Assembly: GCF_018332655.1 (NCBI RefSeq)
Contig: NZ_BOQL01000001.1
Location: forward strand, 1-64,000
Source: Actinoplanes auranticolor
Lineage (GTDB): Bacteria > Actinomycetota > Actinomycetes > Mycobacteriales > Micromonosporaceae
Length of the DNA stretch: 64,000 nt
Reading direction: 5' to 3'
In this document: positions 48,350 to 56,636 of the stretch, piece after piece
Layout: each line of letters begins with the position of its first letter
How positions within the stretch are numbered: position 1 is the first letter of the stretch
Made by a program: the position numbers and the translations under genes
The notes under the pieces: generated by a model
The model's database searches: none
Seen by the model: only the letters and a program-made list of their open reading frames with translations
Told to the model about the DNA's origin: nothing

Positions 48350-48930
48350 GACCATGCAGGAGATCCGCCCCCGCTCCCCGTCACCGCTCTCACCGTCGGC
48401 GACCGTGCCGAGCCGGTGGCCGTCGAGGGGACGCCGCTGTTCGGCTGGCAGCCGCGTGACCTCGACAGCGGCGAGCGGCAGACCGCGTACCGGATCAGGG
48501 TCGTCTCCGGCGGCGACCCGGCGCGGACGGTCCGGGACAGCGGCAAGGTCGTCTCGGACCGGACGGCCTACGTGCCGTACGGCGGGCCGGTGCTGACCGG
48601 CGATGCGGCGTACCGGTGGACGGTCCGCACCTGGGACCGTGCCGGCGCCGCCTCGCCGTGGTCGCGCCCGGCCGCGTTCGGAACCGGGATCGGCGGCGCC
48701 GGGTGGCACGCGTCCTGGATCCGGCGCACGACGGCGGCGGCACGACGATGTCAGTGGACCTGCCGGTCAATGTCACGGCCCGGGTCGAGCTGCCGGTCCC
48801 CGGCGGTACGCCCACCGCGGGCGACCGGCGCCGTGCGGCTCGAGGGCGTCCACGACGGGGCCGCGACCTACACGGTGCGCTCGGGGCGCAGCAGGTTCAT
48901 CCCGGGGACTCAGCCTGACGAGCCCACCGC
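48350..48930 (+). pseudogene. Remnant of a GH78 alpha-L-rhamnosidase gene
   Basis: The first half reads as the N-terminal domain of bacterial alpha-L-rhamnosidases (PLFGWQ, QTAYRIRV, DSGKVVSD, YVPYGGPVL, YRWTVRTWD, WHASWIR). It breaks off near 48725. After a frame change the sequence reads SVDLPVNVTARVELPVPGG, and after a second change YTVRSGRSRF, both like the C-terminal beta-sandwich of the same enzymes. About 700 residues containing the catalytic barrel are therefore deleted, and no in-frame start codon is visible. The operator at 48324 survives. Confidence 0.8.
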
Positions 48931-48960
48931 GGACAGCGGACTCCGGTAGGGTGCGCGATC

Positions 48961-49062
48961 ATGGGCGCGATCAAACCGTGGCATCTGCTGGTCTGTCTCA
49001 TCGTCGTGGCGGTGATCATCGGCGGGCTCGTGGTCGCGGGCCGAGCCAGCCGGCGCAAGTAG
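48961..49062 (+). CDS. 33-residue single-span membrane protein
   Basis: ATG at 48961 opens a 33-codon frame encoding MGAIKPWHLLVC, a hydrophobic stretch of about 17 residues (LIVVAVIIGGLVVAG) and a basic end RASRRK. This is the make-up of small actinobacterial membrane peptides that begin MG.KPWH and resemble the start of TatA. GGTAGGG lies 14 bases upstream. It may be a regulator of a membrane complex; function is unknown. Confidence 0.6.
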   Translation: MGAIKPWHLLVCLIVVAVIIGGLVVAGRASRRK

Positions 49063-49069
49063 CCCCGGC

Positions 49070-49903
49070 TCAGCCCGTCCGCCGGCCCGTCCACAGCAGG
49101 TAATCCCACCGCATGACGCCGTTGCCGCGGTCGTGGCGGTGGGCCAGGCCGGCGAGATCCCGGTCGAGTGCGGCCACGCGTCCGGGCTCGGCGGCGAGGT
49201 GGCGGTAGGCGGCGACCGTCGGTCCGTAGTGCGTCTTGAAGAAGTCGCGGAACTGCGCGCCGTCGGCGAACCGGTCGATCACCGCGGCGTCCACCGTGGC
49301 GGTGACCTCGGCAACCCGATCGCCGAAAAGCTCCCGCACGTGTGCCGCGCTGCCCCACAGCGGCGGCGGCTGCATGCCCGGGGGAGGCGGCGGGGTGTAC
49401 GCCTTCATGAGGCCGAAGAGCTGCCCGATGAAGCCCTGCGGCGTCCAATTGATCATCCCGATCGTGCCGCCCGGCCGGCACACCCGCACAAGCTCGTCCG
49501 CGGCGGCCCGGTGGTGCGGGGCGAACATCACCCCGACGCACGACAGGACGACGTCGAACGAGCCGTCCGGGAACGGCAGCGCCTCGGCATCGCCTTCGCG
49601 CCAGTCCACCACCGCTCCACGCCTGGCTGCCAGCGCGCGGCCGGCCTCCAGCAGCGGCGGGGTCAGGTCGCAGGCCACCACCTCGGCGCCGGTCAGCGCG
49701 GCCGGGATCGCCGCGTTCCCGGTGCCGGCGGCCACGTCGAGCACCCGCTGCCCGGGGCCGGTGCGGCAGGCCGCGACCAGCGTCGCGCCGAGCTGCGGGA
49801 TCACCTCGGTGGCGACGCTGGGGTAGTCGCCGAGCGCCCACATCGCCCGGTGGCGGGCCTTGAGTGCGCGGTCGGCCCCGGTCGTGTCCGGCTGAACGGT
49901 CAT
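49070..49903 (-). CDS. Class I SAM-dependent methyltransferase
   Basis: A 277-residue methyltransferase of the UbiE/Methyltransf_11 type. Motif I is VLDVAAGTGNAAIPAA (about 54-69), the acidic motif is VVACDLTPPLL, and motif IV is SFDVVLSCVGVMFAPHH. The substrate is a small molecule of unknown kind. ATG at 49903 follows AGGAG; a longer upstream frame is a shadow of the opposite-strand HxlR gene. It is divergent from that regulator, which may control it. Confidence 0.92.
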   Translation of the reverse strand: MTVQPDTTGADRALKARHRAMWALGDYPSVATEVIPQLGATLVAACRTGPGQRVLDVAAGTGNAAIPAALTGAEVVACDLTPPLLEAGRALAARRGAVVDWREGDAEALPFPDGSFDVVLSCVGVMFAPHHRAAADELVRVCRPGGTIGMINWTPQGFIGQLFGLMKAYTPPPPPGMQPPPLWGSAAHVRELFGDRVAEVTATVDAAVIDRFADGAQFRDFFKTHYGPTVAAYRHLAAEPGRVAALDRDLAGLAHRHDRGNGVMRWDYLLWTGRRTG

Positions 49904-50011
49904 CTGCTGGGCTCCTCTCCTCGGCAGCGACGCTACGGAGGGCCGGAAGCCCCGGGCCAGTACAGGATGTGTACTGCCGTCAGGCGGCGCCGCGGGCCTA
50001 CGCTGCTCCTC

Positions 50012-50707
50012 ATGGGCGCCTCCTATCACCAGTTCTGTCCCGTGGCCAAGGCCATGGAGCTGCTCGACGAACGCTGGACCCTGCTCATCGTCCGCGAGCT
50101 GGTGGCCGGCAGCTGCCGCTTCAACGACCTGCGTCGGGGACTGCCCCGGATGTCCCCGACGCTGCTGTCGAAGCGGCTGCAGCAGCTGGCCTCGGCCGGC
50201 GTCGTCGAGCGGCGGCCCGCCGACGGCGAGGTGCAGTACCGGCTGACCCCGGCCGGCCGGGAACTGCGGCCGATCGTCGAGGCGGTCGGTGCCTGGGGCG
50301 TCCGCTGGGTCGGCGAGCTCGGCGACGCGGATCTGGACCCGAAGCTGCTGCTGTGGGACATGCACCGCAACATCGACCACGCGGCGGTGCCGTCCGGGCG
50401 TACCGTCGTCGCGCTGAGCTTCCCTGATGTGCCGGCGCCGCATCCGCGCTCGTGGTGGCTGGTGATCGCCGACGGCGAGGCGGACGTGTGCGACGAGGAC
50501 CCGGGCCACGAGGTCACCGTCAGCCTGACCGCGGAGCTGCGCGCCCTGGTCGAGGTCTGGCGCGGTGACCGGACGTGGGCCGAGGTGCTGCGGACGGGAC
50601 GGCTGCGGGTGCACGGACCGGAGGCAGTCCGCCGGGCGCTGCCCGGGTGGTTCACGTTGTCGCTGTTCGCGTCGGTGCCCCGCCCACCCGCCGCTGTGCC
50701 CGCCTGA
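50012..50707 (+). CDS. HxlR-family transcriptional regulator
   Basis: A 231-residue regulator with an N-terminal winged-helix HxlR domain (about 8-95: CPVAKAMELLDERWTLLIVREL, FNDLRRGLPRMSPTLLSKRL), followed by an SCP2-like domain (about 115-225) as in a common actinobacterial subgroup. ATG at 50012. It lies 108 bases from the divergent methyltransferase gene. The inducer is unknown, and the C-terminal domain may bind a lipid-like ligand. Confidence 0.9.
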   Translation: MGASYHQFCPVAKAMELLDERWTLLIVRELVAGSCRFNDLRRGLPRMSPTLLSKRLQQLASAGVVERRPADGEVQYRLTPAGRELRPIVEAVGAWGVRWVGELGDADLDPKLLLWDMHRNIDHAAVPSGRTVVALSFPDVPAPHPRSWWLVIADGEADVCDEDPGHEVTVSLTAELRALVEVWRGDRTWAEVLRTGRLRVHGPEAVRRALPGWFTLSLFASVPRPPAAVPA

Positions 50708-50723
50708 CGGGTGAACGGCACAC

Positions 50724-50755
50724 CCGGCGTCCCACCGTTCCGGGCGGGACGCCGG
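50724..50755. terminator. Bidirectional hairpin between HxlR and PL11 genes
   Basis: CCGGCGTCCC (50724-50733) pairs perfectly with GGGACGCCGG (50746-50755) across a 12-base loop. It separates two convergent genes (stops at 50707 and 50774). Confidence 0.75.
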
Positions 50756-50773
50756 CGTTCGGATGCGCCGGTG

Positions 50774-53113
50774 TCACGACCGGCGGCCGGGCAGTGGCAC
50801 CCGGGCCCAGTCGGTGTCCGACGCCAGATAGAAGCCCGGATACGAAGGCTGGTTGTACGTCGTCTGCTGGCGTGCCACCTCGACCCGGTACTGCGGGTCG
50901 TGCATCAGCGTGTACAGCTTGTGGGACGTCACCTCGGTGCTCACGTGGATCCGGATCGCGGAGCTGTCCACCGTGCGCAGCAGCAGTTCCTCGCGCCAGT
51001 CGCCGAAGATGTCCGCCACCAGGCTGGGGTTGCCCTTGGTGCCGTTGTTGGTGCGCGTGCCCTCGGCGGTCAGCAGCGTGCCGCGCTGCCAGTCATCGAT
51101 GGTCGGGGTCACCTCCAGCGCCCCGTTGACGATCTGCGTCGTCAGGTCCGCGGCCCACCTGATGCTCTGATTCGTGCCGGGGATGGGGCCGGGAGTCGCC
51201 TGGCCGGTCGCGGTGTGCAGACCGAGCGCTTCGGAGCCGCCGGGCATGCTGGCCCAGGACTCGATGCCGCGCACCTGCGGCAGGACGTCCCCGATCATCC
51301 CGCGCCCGGTGTCGCGGCCGGAGTACGTACCGAACAGCACCTCGCCGGTCGCCGCGTCGCGCATCGCCATGCCGTACGGCGCCGACGTGCCGCCCTCGTG
51401 CACGGTGAAGATCTCCGGGCCGGGCCGGTCCGGGTTGATGTCGGTGACGTGCATGGCGTCGCCGTGCCCGAGCCGGGCCCGCTGCCCCGGTGCGGCGCTG
51501 CCCTCCGGCAGCACGCCGAAGGACGAGTACAGCAGGCTGCCGTCGTGGTCGATGGTGGCGCCGCCGTACACGATCTCCTGACGTCCGTCGCCGTCCACGT
51601 CGGCGGCGCTGAGCGAGTGGAAGCCCTGCGTGGTGAGGGTGCCGAACTCGGGGTCGGTACCGTCGCGGCCGTGCGGCGAGTCGTTGAACGGGTTGGTCAT
51701 CGGCGTCCAGCCGCTGTCGACGGACCAGTCCTGGACGATCCGGCGGCCGTCCCAGCGGTACGCGACGAGCGTGGAACGGGTGTAGTAGCCGCGGGCGAAG
51801 ACGGCGGACGGCCGGCGCCCGTCGAGGTACGCCACGCCCGCGAGGAACCGGTCCACCCGGTTGCCCGGCTCGATCCGTGCCATGGCGTAGTCGCCCCACA
51901 TGAGGCCGTCGTCGTGGCGGCCCGGCCGGTACGGGATGGTCTGCAGCTCCCGCCCGGTCGCCCCCTCGAAGACGGTGAGGTACTCCGGTCCGTCGAGGAT
52001 GAAGCCGGCGAACGCCCGCAGGTTGTTGCGGGCGCTGCGCGACGGCGCGTAGACGTCCATGAAGTGGTCCGCGAGCGCCTCCGCGTCCGCCCGGCTCAGC
52101 GGGTAGGCGTACGCCGGCGCGATACCGAACGCCTCCTCCAGCGTCGCCGGCCAGTTGCCGGCGACCACCTCGGGGTGCCGGTGCCAGCCGAGGAACATCT
52201 CGACGACGTGGTCGTAGTATCCCGCGGCGCTCAGCCGGTAGTCGTCGCTGTGCGCGTGACCGGCGCGGACGTCGGCGCGCGGCATGGTGATGAAGCGCTG
52301 GGACACGACGTCGCCGTCCCGGCCGTACCGGATGGTCTTCGTCCCGGGTGCGGTCTTGACCATCATCTCCGAGCGGCCGTCGCCGTCGAAGTCGTAGACC
52401 AGGAACTGCGTGTAGTGCGCCCCGGCGCGGATGTTCACGCCGAGGTCGATGCGGTGCCGCAGGGTGCCGTCGAGCTCGTAGGTGTCGATGAAGACGTTGC
52501 CGGTGTAGCCGACCTGGGAGACGTCCTTGGAGTTGGAGGGGTCCCACTTGACGACGTACTCGTACTGACCGTCGCCGTCCACGTCACCGACGCTCATGTC
52601 GTTGGCCGAGTACGTGTACGCCTCGCCGGCCGGGGTGACGCCGTCCGCGGGCTTGCGCAGCGGCAGTTCGTAGTGGCCGGCCGACCAGGCGGACACCTCC
52701 GCGCTGCGGGCCGCCGCGACGCCGCGGACCAGCGACGCGACGCGGTACTTCGCCGTGGTGGTGCCGCTCCTGTCGAGGTAGTTCGTGCTGTCGGTGACCG
52801 TGGCGATCCGCCGGCCGTCCCGGTACACGGCGAAGTCGGTGCCGGTCAGGCCGGTCGCGGAGTGCCCCGACGCCTCGGGTCCCAGCAGTCGCCAGCTCAG
52901 GAAGACGCCCTCGCTGGTGGCGGCGGCGACGAGACCGCGGTCGAGGCGTTCCAGCGCGACGCCGGGCCGCCCGCCGGACCGCGCGTCGTCCGGCGAGGCC
53001 ACGCCGGGGGATGCCGGCAGGCCGGCGAGGAACAAGGCCGCCGCGCAGGCGGCGGCGACGGACGCTGTCGAGGCGCGGACGCGCCGGCGTCGATACGCGT
53101 GGTGAGGACTCAT
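50774..53113 (-). CDS. Secreted rhamnogalacturonan lyase, polysaccharide lyase family 11
   Basis: A 779-residue extracellular lyase with a signal peptide (about 1-41, basic start, hydrophobic ALFLAGLPASPGVAS). It cleaves rhamnogalacturonan I of plant pectin by beta-elimination. The sequence has an N-terminal fibronectin-like domain and the eight-bladed propeller typical of PL11, with repeated calcium-binding loops DVDGDGQYEYV, DFDGDGRSEMM and DVDGDGRQEIV. WARVPLPGRRS ends the protein. It lies 49 bases after the binding-protein gene of a sugar importer and is the last gene of that operon. Confidence 0.9.
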   Translation of the reverse strand: MSPHHAYRRRRVRASTASVAAACAAALFLAGLPASPGVASPDDARSGGRPGVALERLDRGLVAAATSEGVFLSWRLLGPEASGHSATGLTGTDFAVYRDGRRIATVTDSTNYLDRSGTTTAKYRVASLVRGVAAARSAEVSAWSAGHYELPLRKPADGVTPAGEAYTYSANDMSVGDVDGDGQYEYVVKWDPSNSKDVSQVGYTGNVFIDTYELDGTLRHRIDLGVNIRAGAHYTQFLVYDFDGDGRSEMMVKTAPGTKTIRYGRDGDVVSQRFITMPRADVRAGHAHSDDYRLSAAGYYDHVVEMFLGWHRHPEVVAGNWPATLEEAFGIAPAYAYPLSRADAEALADHFMDVYAPSRSARNNLRAFAGFILDGPEYLTVFEGATGRELQTIPYRPGRHDDGLMWGDYAMARIEPGNRVDRFLAGVAYLDGRRPSAVFARGYYTRSTLVAYRWDGRRIVQDWSVDSGWTPMTNPFNDSPHGRDGTDPEFGTLTTQGFHSLSAADVDGDGRQEIVYGGATIDHDGSLLYSSFGVLPEGSAAPGQRARLGHGDAMHVTDINPDRPGPEIFTVHEGGTSAPYGMAMRDAATGEVLFGTYSGRDTGRGMIGDVLPQVRGIESWASMPGGSEALGLHTATGQATPGPIPGTNQSIRWAADLTTQIVNGALEVTPTIDDWQRGTLLTAEGTRTNNGTKGNPSLVADIFGDWREELLLRTVDSSAIRIHVSTEVTSHKLYTLMHDPQYRVEVARQQTTYNQPSYPGFYLASDTDWARVPLPGRRS

Positions 53114-53162
53114 CTCGGTACGCCCTTCGGGGTGACGAGGTTGCGGACGTCGTGGGTGCGGA

Positions 53163-54470
53163 TCAGGCCGCGTCGATCTCGGCCTGGAGTTCCTTGATGA
53201 AGGCCGCGGCGGCCTGCCGCGGGGTCTGCCGCTCGAAGAGCACCGCCTCGCTGTGGCGCTTGAGGATGGCTTCGATGCCGCTCGCGCCCTTCGGCGTGAC
53301 CCGCGGCGGCGGCCCGACCTTGAGCGCGGCGAGGTATTCGGCGGCGGCCTGGTCGCCTGCGGTGAGCTTCGGCGTGATCGCGGCCCGGACCTTGGTGTTG
53401 GCCGGGACGCCGCGGTCGGTGAGCAGGATGTCGCCGGCCTCCGCGGTGTTGGCCAGGAAGTTGACCAGGAGCGCGGCCTCGGCCGGGTGCTTCGACCGCG
53501 CCGAGACCGACCAGAACATCGACGGCTTGTAGTAGGCGGCCGGAGCCGCGGCCTTCTCGCCCGGCAGCCGGAGCAGCTTGAGGTTCTGCCCGCTGGCCTC
53601 GGCCACGGACGGCAGCTGGGTGTTCCACCAAGTGCCGAACGCGGCGGTGTTGGTGGCGCTGCCGGACTGGTCCAGGGCGGCACCGGCCCGCTCGACGGTG
53701 ACCGAGGGCGGCGGCGCGATGCCCTGCTTGGCCAGGTCCAGCAGGTACTGCCAGAAGCCGGCCAGCACGGCCGGGGGGATCGCGACGTCGCCGTTGTCGC
53801 CGTAGAGGGTGGCGCCGGCCTGGCGGGCCCAGATGTTGACGCCACCGGTGTCGAAACCCCAGGACTGGATGCCGTGCACCTTGCCGCCGCTCGCTCGCGA
53901 GACCTGCGCGCCGAGGTTCTTCAGGTCGTCCCAGGTCCAGGTGCTGTCGTCGGGCAGCGCGATCTTGTACTCGGCGAGCAGGTCGGTGTTGGCCACGATC
54001 GCGTACGCGGCGAGCCCGGTCGGGATCGCGTACTGCTTGCCGCCGACCTTGCCGGTCTCCAGGGCGCCCGCGTCGAAGTCGGCCGTGCTGAGGTGCTTGG
54101 TGGCGGTGCCCAGGTCCAGCAGGGCGCCGCGCTCGGCGTAGGAGGACAGGTAGAGCTCGTCCATCTGGATGATGTCGGGGGCGTCGTTGGCGGCCACGGT
54201 GGTGGCCAGGCTGTCCCAGTAGCCGTTCCACTCCTTGAACTCACCCTTCACGGTGACGTTCGGATGCGCCTTGGTGAACAGGTCGATGACCTGCTGGGTG
54301 CGCTTGTGGCGGGCGTCCGAGCCCCACCACGTGAAGCGCAGGGTGACGGGGTCGGTGGAGATCTCGTCGCTCGCGTCGCCCCCACTGTCACCGCAGGCCG
54401 CGAGCGCGGCGGCGGCGGCGGTGCCGACGGCGAGGGACAGGACGGATCGTCTGGTTGTTCCGGCGTGCAT
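53163..54470 (-). CDS. Sugar ABC transporter substrate-binding lipoprotein (pectin island)
   Basis: A 435-residue solute-binding protein with TTRRSVLSL (twin Arg 7-8), a hydrophobic segment and lipobox ALAAC with Cys26. The mature part shows DAPDIIQMDELYLSS and YAIPTGLAAYAIVANTDLL typical of the family. By context it carries oligosaccharides from rhamnogalacturonan digestion. The two permeases are encoded upstream (55417-56343, 54525-55424) and the PL11 lyase downstream. The ligand is inferred. Confidence 0.92.
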   Translation of the reverse strand: MHAGTTRRSVLSLAVGTAAAAALAACGDSGGDASDEISTDPVTLRFTWWGSDARHKRTQQVIDLFTKAHPNVTVKGEFKEWNGYWDSLATTVAANDAPDIIQMDELYLSSYAERGALLDLGTATKHLSTADFDAGALETGKVGGKQYAIPTGLAAYAIVANTDLLAEYKIALPDDSTWTWDDLKNLGAQVSRASGGKVHGIQSWGFDTGGVNIWARQAGATLYGDNGDVAIPPAVLAGFWQYLLDLAKQGIAPPPSVTVERAGAALDQSGSATNTAAFGTWWNTQLPSVAEASGQNLKLLRLPGEKAAAPAAYYKPSMFWSVSARSKHPAEAALLVNFLANTAEAGDILLTDRGVPANTKVRAAITPKLTAGDQAAAEYLAALKVGPPPRVTPKGASGIEAILKRHSEAVLFERQTPRQAAAAFIKELQAEIDAA

Positions 54471-54524
54471 CGAATTGTCCTTCCGAGGGGTGCCCGGGGA
54501 TGGGGAGAGTGCAGCGGTGATCGG

Positions 54525-55424
54525 CTACTTGATGCCGGTGGTGGCGATGCCTTTGATCAGGTAGCGCTGGCCGATCAGGAACGCGAGGAAGACCGGCAGC
54601 AGCGAGACCACGCTCATGGCGAACATGGAGCCCCACGACGTGGCGACCGTGGAGTCCACGAAGGACCGCAGCGCGACGGGGACGGTGTACATCTCGGGAT
54701 CGGTCAGGTAGATGAGCTGGCTGAAGAAGTCGTTCCAGGTCCAGATGAACGTGAAGATCGTCGTGGTCGCCAGCGCCGGCAGCATCAGCGGCAGGATGAC
54801 CCGCAGGAAGATCCGCGGGTGACCGGCGCCGTCGATGCGGGCGGCCTCGTCCAGTTCCCGCGGCAGCCCGCGGATGAACTGGACCATCAGGAAGACGAAG
54901 AACGCGTCGGTGGCCAGCAGCTTCGGCACGATCAGCGGCAGGAAGGTGTTCACCCAGCCGAGCTGGGAGAACAGGATGTACTGCGGCACGATGATCACGT
55001 GGATGGGCAGCATGATGGTGCCGAGCATGGTCGCGAAGAAGAGCTTCTTGCCGGTGAAGTCCAGGCGGGCGAACGCGTAGGCCGCCATCGAGCAGGAGAC
55101 CAGGTTGCCGATGATGCAGGCCAGCACGACGATCGCCGAGTTCAGCAGGTAGTGGCCGAACGGTGCGGCGAGCGCGTTCCATCCGTCGCTGTAGTTGGCG
55201 ACCTGCAGGCTGTCCAGCACGATGCCCGGCGACCGGAAGATCTCGTTGTTCGGCCGCAGCGAGCTGACCACCATCCAGATCACCGGGTAGAGCATGATCA
55301 GCGCGAGCAGGCTGAGGCCGGTGTGCTTGACGATCGAGCGCAGGGGGGCCGGCACCCGTACCCGGGGCGGGCGGGGGTCGCCCGCGGTGCTGACCGGGAC
55401 GGCGCGTTCCTGAAGATCAGTCAT
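54525..55424 (-). CDS. Sugar ABC transporter permease (MalG-type, pectin island)
   Basis: A 299-residue six-span permease. The cytoplasmic N-terminus (1-30) is followed by span 1, VVSSLRPNNEIF, and the docking loop ELDEAARIDGAGHPRIF near 190-206. Its start (55424) overlaps the end of the MalF-type gene by eight bases. Together they form the channel for the binding protein at 53163. No ATPase gene is linked. Confidence 0.92.
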   Translation of the reverse strand: MTDLQERAVPVSTAGDPRPPRVRVPAPLRSIVKHTGLSLLALIMLYPVIWMVVSSLRPNNEIFRSPGIVLDSLQVANYSDGWNALAAPFGHYLLNSAIVVLACIIGNLVSCSMAAYAFARLDFTGKKLFFATMLGTIMLPIHVIIVPQYILFSQLGWVNTFLPLIVPKLLATDAFFVFLMVQFIRGLPRELDEAARIDGAGHPRIFLRVILPLMLPALATTTIFTFIWTWNDFFSQLIYLTDPEMYTVPVALRSFVDSTVATSWGSMFAMSVVSLLPVFLAFLIGQRYLIKGIATTGIK

Positions 55425-56343
55425 CGTAGAAGACCCAACGCTTGGCAGCCCAGAAGTTGACCGCGGTGAACGCGGCGATGATCAGCAGGAGCAGCCAGGC
55501 CAGCGCCGAGGCGTACCCCATGTCGAAGTTGTTGAATCCGCGCTGGTAGAGGTAGAGCGTGTAGAACAGCGTGGAGTCCGACGGCCCGCCGGTCCCGCCC
55601 GAGACCACGAACGCCTGGGTGAAGGACTGGAAGGCGTGGATGATCTGCAACACCAGGTTGAAGAAGATGATCGGCGAGAGCAGCGGCAGGGTGATCCGGC
55701 GGAACTGTGTCCACCGGTTGGCGCCGTCGACCGCCGCGGCCTCGTAGTACATGGCCGGGATCTGCCGCAGGCCGGCCAGGAAGATGACCATCGGCGCGCC
55801 GAAGGTCCACACGTTCAGCACGATGAGTGTCGACAGGGCGGTGTCCGGGTCGGAGATCCAGCCGCGGCCGGTTATGCCCACCACGTCGAGCACCTGGTTG
55901 AGCAGGCCCTCCGCGCCGAAGATCTGCCGCCACAGCACGGCGATCGCGACGCTGGAGCCCAGCAGCGACGGCAGGTAGAAGGCCGAGCGGTAGAACGCCA
56001 GCCCGCGTAGTCCACGGTCGAGCAGCATCGCCAGGCCCAGCGCCGCGGCCAGCTGCAACGGCACGGAGACGAAGACGTACAGGAACGTGACGCCGAGCGC
56101 CCGGTGCAGGCGCTCGTCGGAGAGCATCCGGTTGACGTTCTCCAGGCCGTTGAACTCCGGCGCCTGGATGAGGTTGTAGTCGGTGAAGCCGAGCACGAAC
56201 GAAGCCACGACGGGCCCGGCGGTGATCACCGTCAGTCCGGCGAACCAGGGCAGGAGGAAGAGGTAGGCGGCCTTGTTGTCCCGCTTGCGCCGCGGGCCGC
56301 TCCGGGTGGTGCCGAGCCGCTGGAACTTCTCGAGAGCACTCAC
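55417..56343 (-). CDS. Sugar ABC transporter permease (MalF-type, pectin island)
   Basis: A 308-residue six-span permease, the first gene of the island's minus-strand operon. The docking loop YYEAAAVDGANRWTQFRRI lies near 222-240. GTG at 56343 is used because GGAGGG lies at 56348-56353; an upstream frame to 56457 has no ribosome site and runs through the operator region. A perfect palindrome, GGAAAGCGCTTTCC, lies 56 bases upstream and probably controls the operon. Confidence 0.92.
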   Translation of the reverse strand: MSALEKFQRLGTTRSGPRRKRDNKAAYLFLLPWFAGLTVITAGPVVASFVLGFTDYNLIQAPEFNGLENVNRMLSDERLHRALGVTFLYVFVSVPLQLAAALGLAMLLDRGLRGLAFYRSAFYLPSLLGSSVAIAVLWRQIFGAEGLLNQVLDVVGITGRGWISDPDTALSTLIVLNVWTFGAPMVIFLAGLRQIPAMYYEAAAVDGANRWTQFRRITLPLLSPIIFFNLVLQIIHAFQSFTQAFVVSGGTGGPSDSTLFYTLYLYQRGFNNFDMGYASALAWLLLLIIAAFTAVNFWAAKRWVFYDD

Positions 56344-56398
56344 ACGACCCTCCTTCAGCTGAGCGGTCGAGAAACGAGCGACTCTCCTCACGCCGCGC

Positions 56399-56412
56399 GG
56401 AAAGCGCTTTCC
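56399..56412 (-). promoter_or_regulatory. Perfect 14-bp palindrome, LacI-type operator of the importer operon
   Basis: GGAAAGCGCTTTCC is fully symmetric and matches the GAAAGCGCTTTC form of LacI-family operators. A weaker similar site, TGGATCGTTTCA, is at 56464-56475. Both are in the gap between the divergent importer operon and the GH42 gene. Confidence 0.7.
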
Positions 56413-56549
56413 AGCAGTTTGCATCGGTGTCCCGCGCGGGTCAACGGTTTCCGGCAAGTAAAATGGATCGTTTCACGCATCGGTCGGAGCAAAGCATTCT
56501 TAGGTTTCCTCATCATTGTGGTGACGCACCTGCTGCTGTGTAGGGAAGC

Positions 56550-56592
56550 GAGGCAAGGAGGCCTTGCTTCATCATAGATCATCGTCTATTGT
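56550..56592 (+). promoter_or_regulatory. Probable promoter of the GH42 gene with an overlapping inverted repeat
   Basis: TTGCTT (56564-56569), a 17-base spacer and TATTGT (56587-56592) make a good sigma-70 type promoter. An inverted repeat, GAGGCAAGG at 56550 and CCTTGCTTC at 56562-56570 (one mismatch), covers the -35 box and could be a second operator. Confidence 0.55.
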
Positions 56593-56605
56593 AGGAAGAA
56601 CTCTC

Positions 56606-56619
56606 TTAAAACGTTTCAT
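56606..56619 (+). promoter_or_regulatory. LacI-type operator of the GH42 gene
   Basis: TTAAAACGTTTCAT lies 14 bases after the proposed -10 box and just before the ribosome site, a position where a bound repressor would block transcription. It is identical to the site at 48324-48337. Confidence 0.7.
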
Positions 56620-56636
56620 TGAGCGAGGGAGATGGG

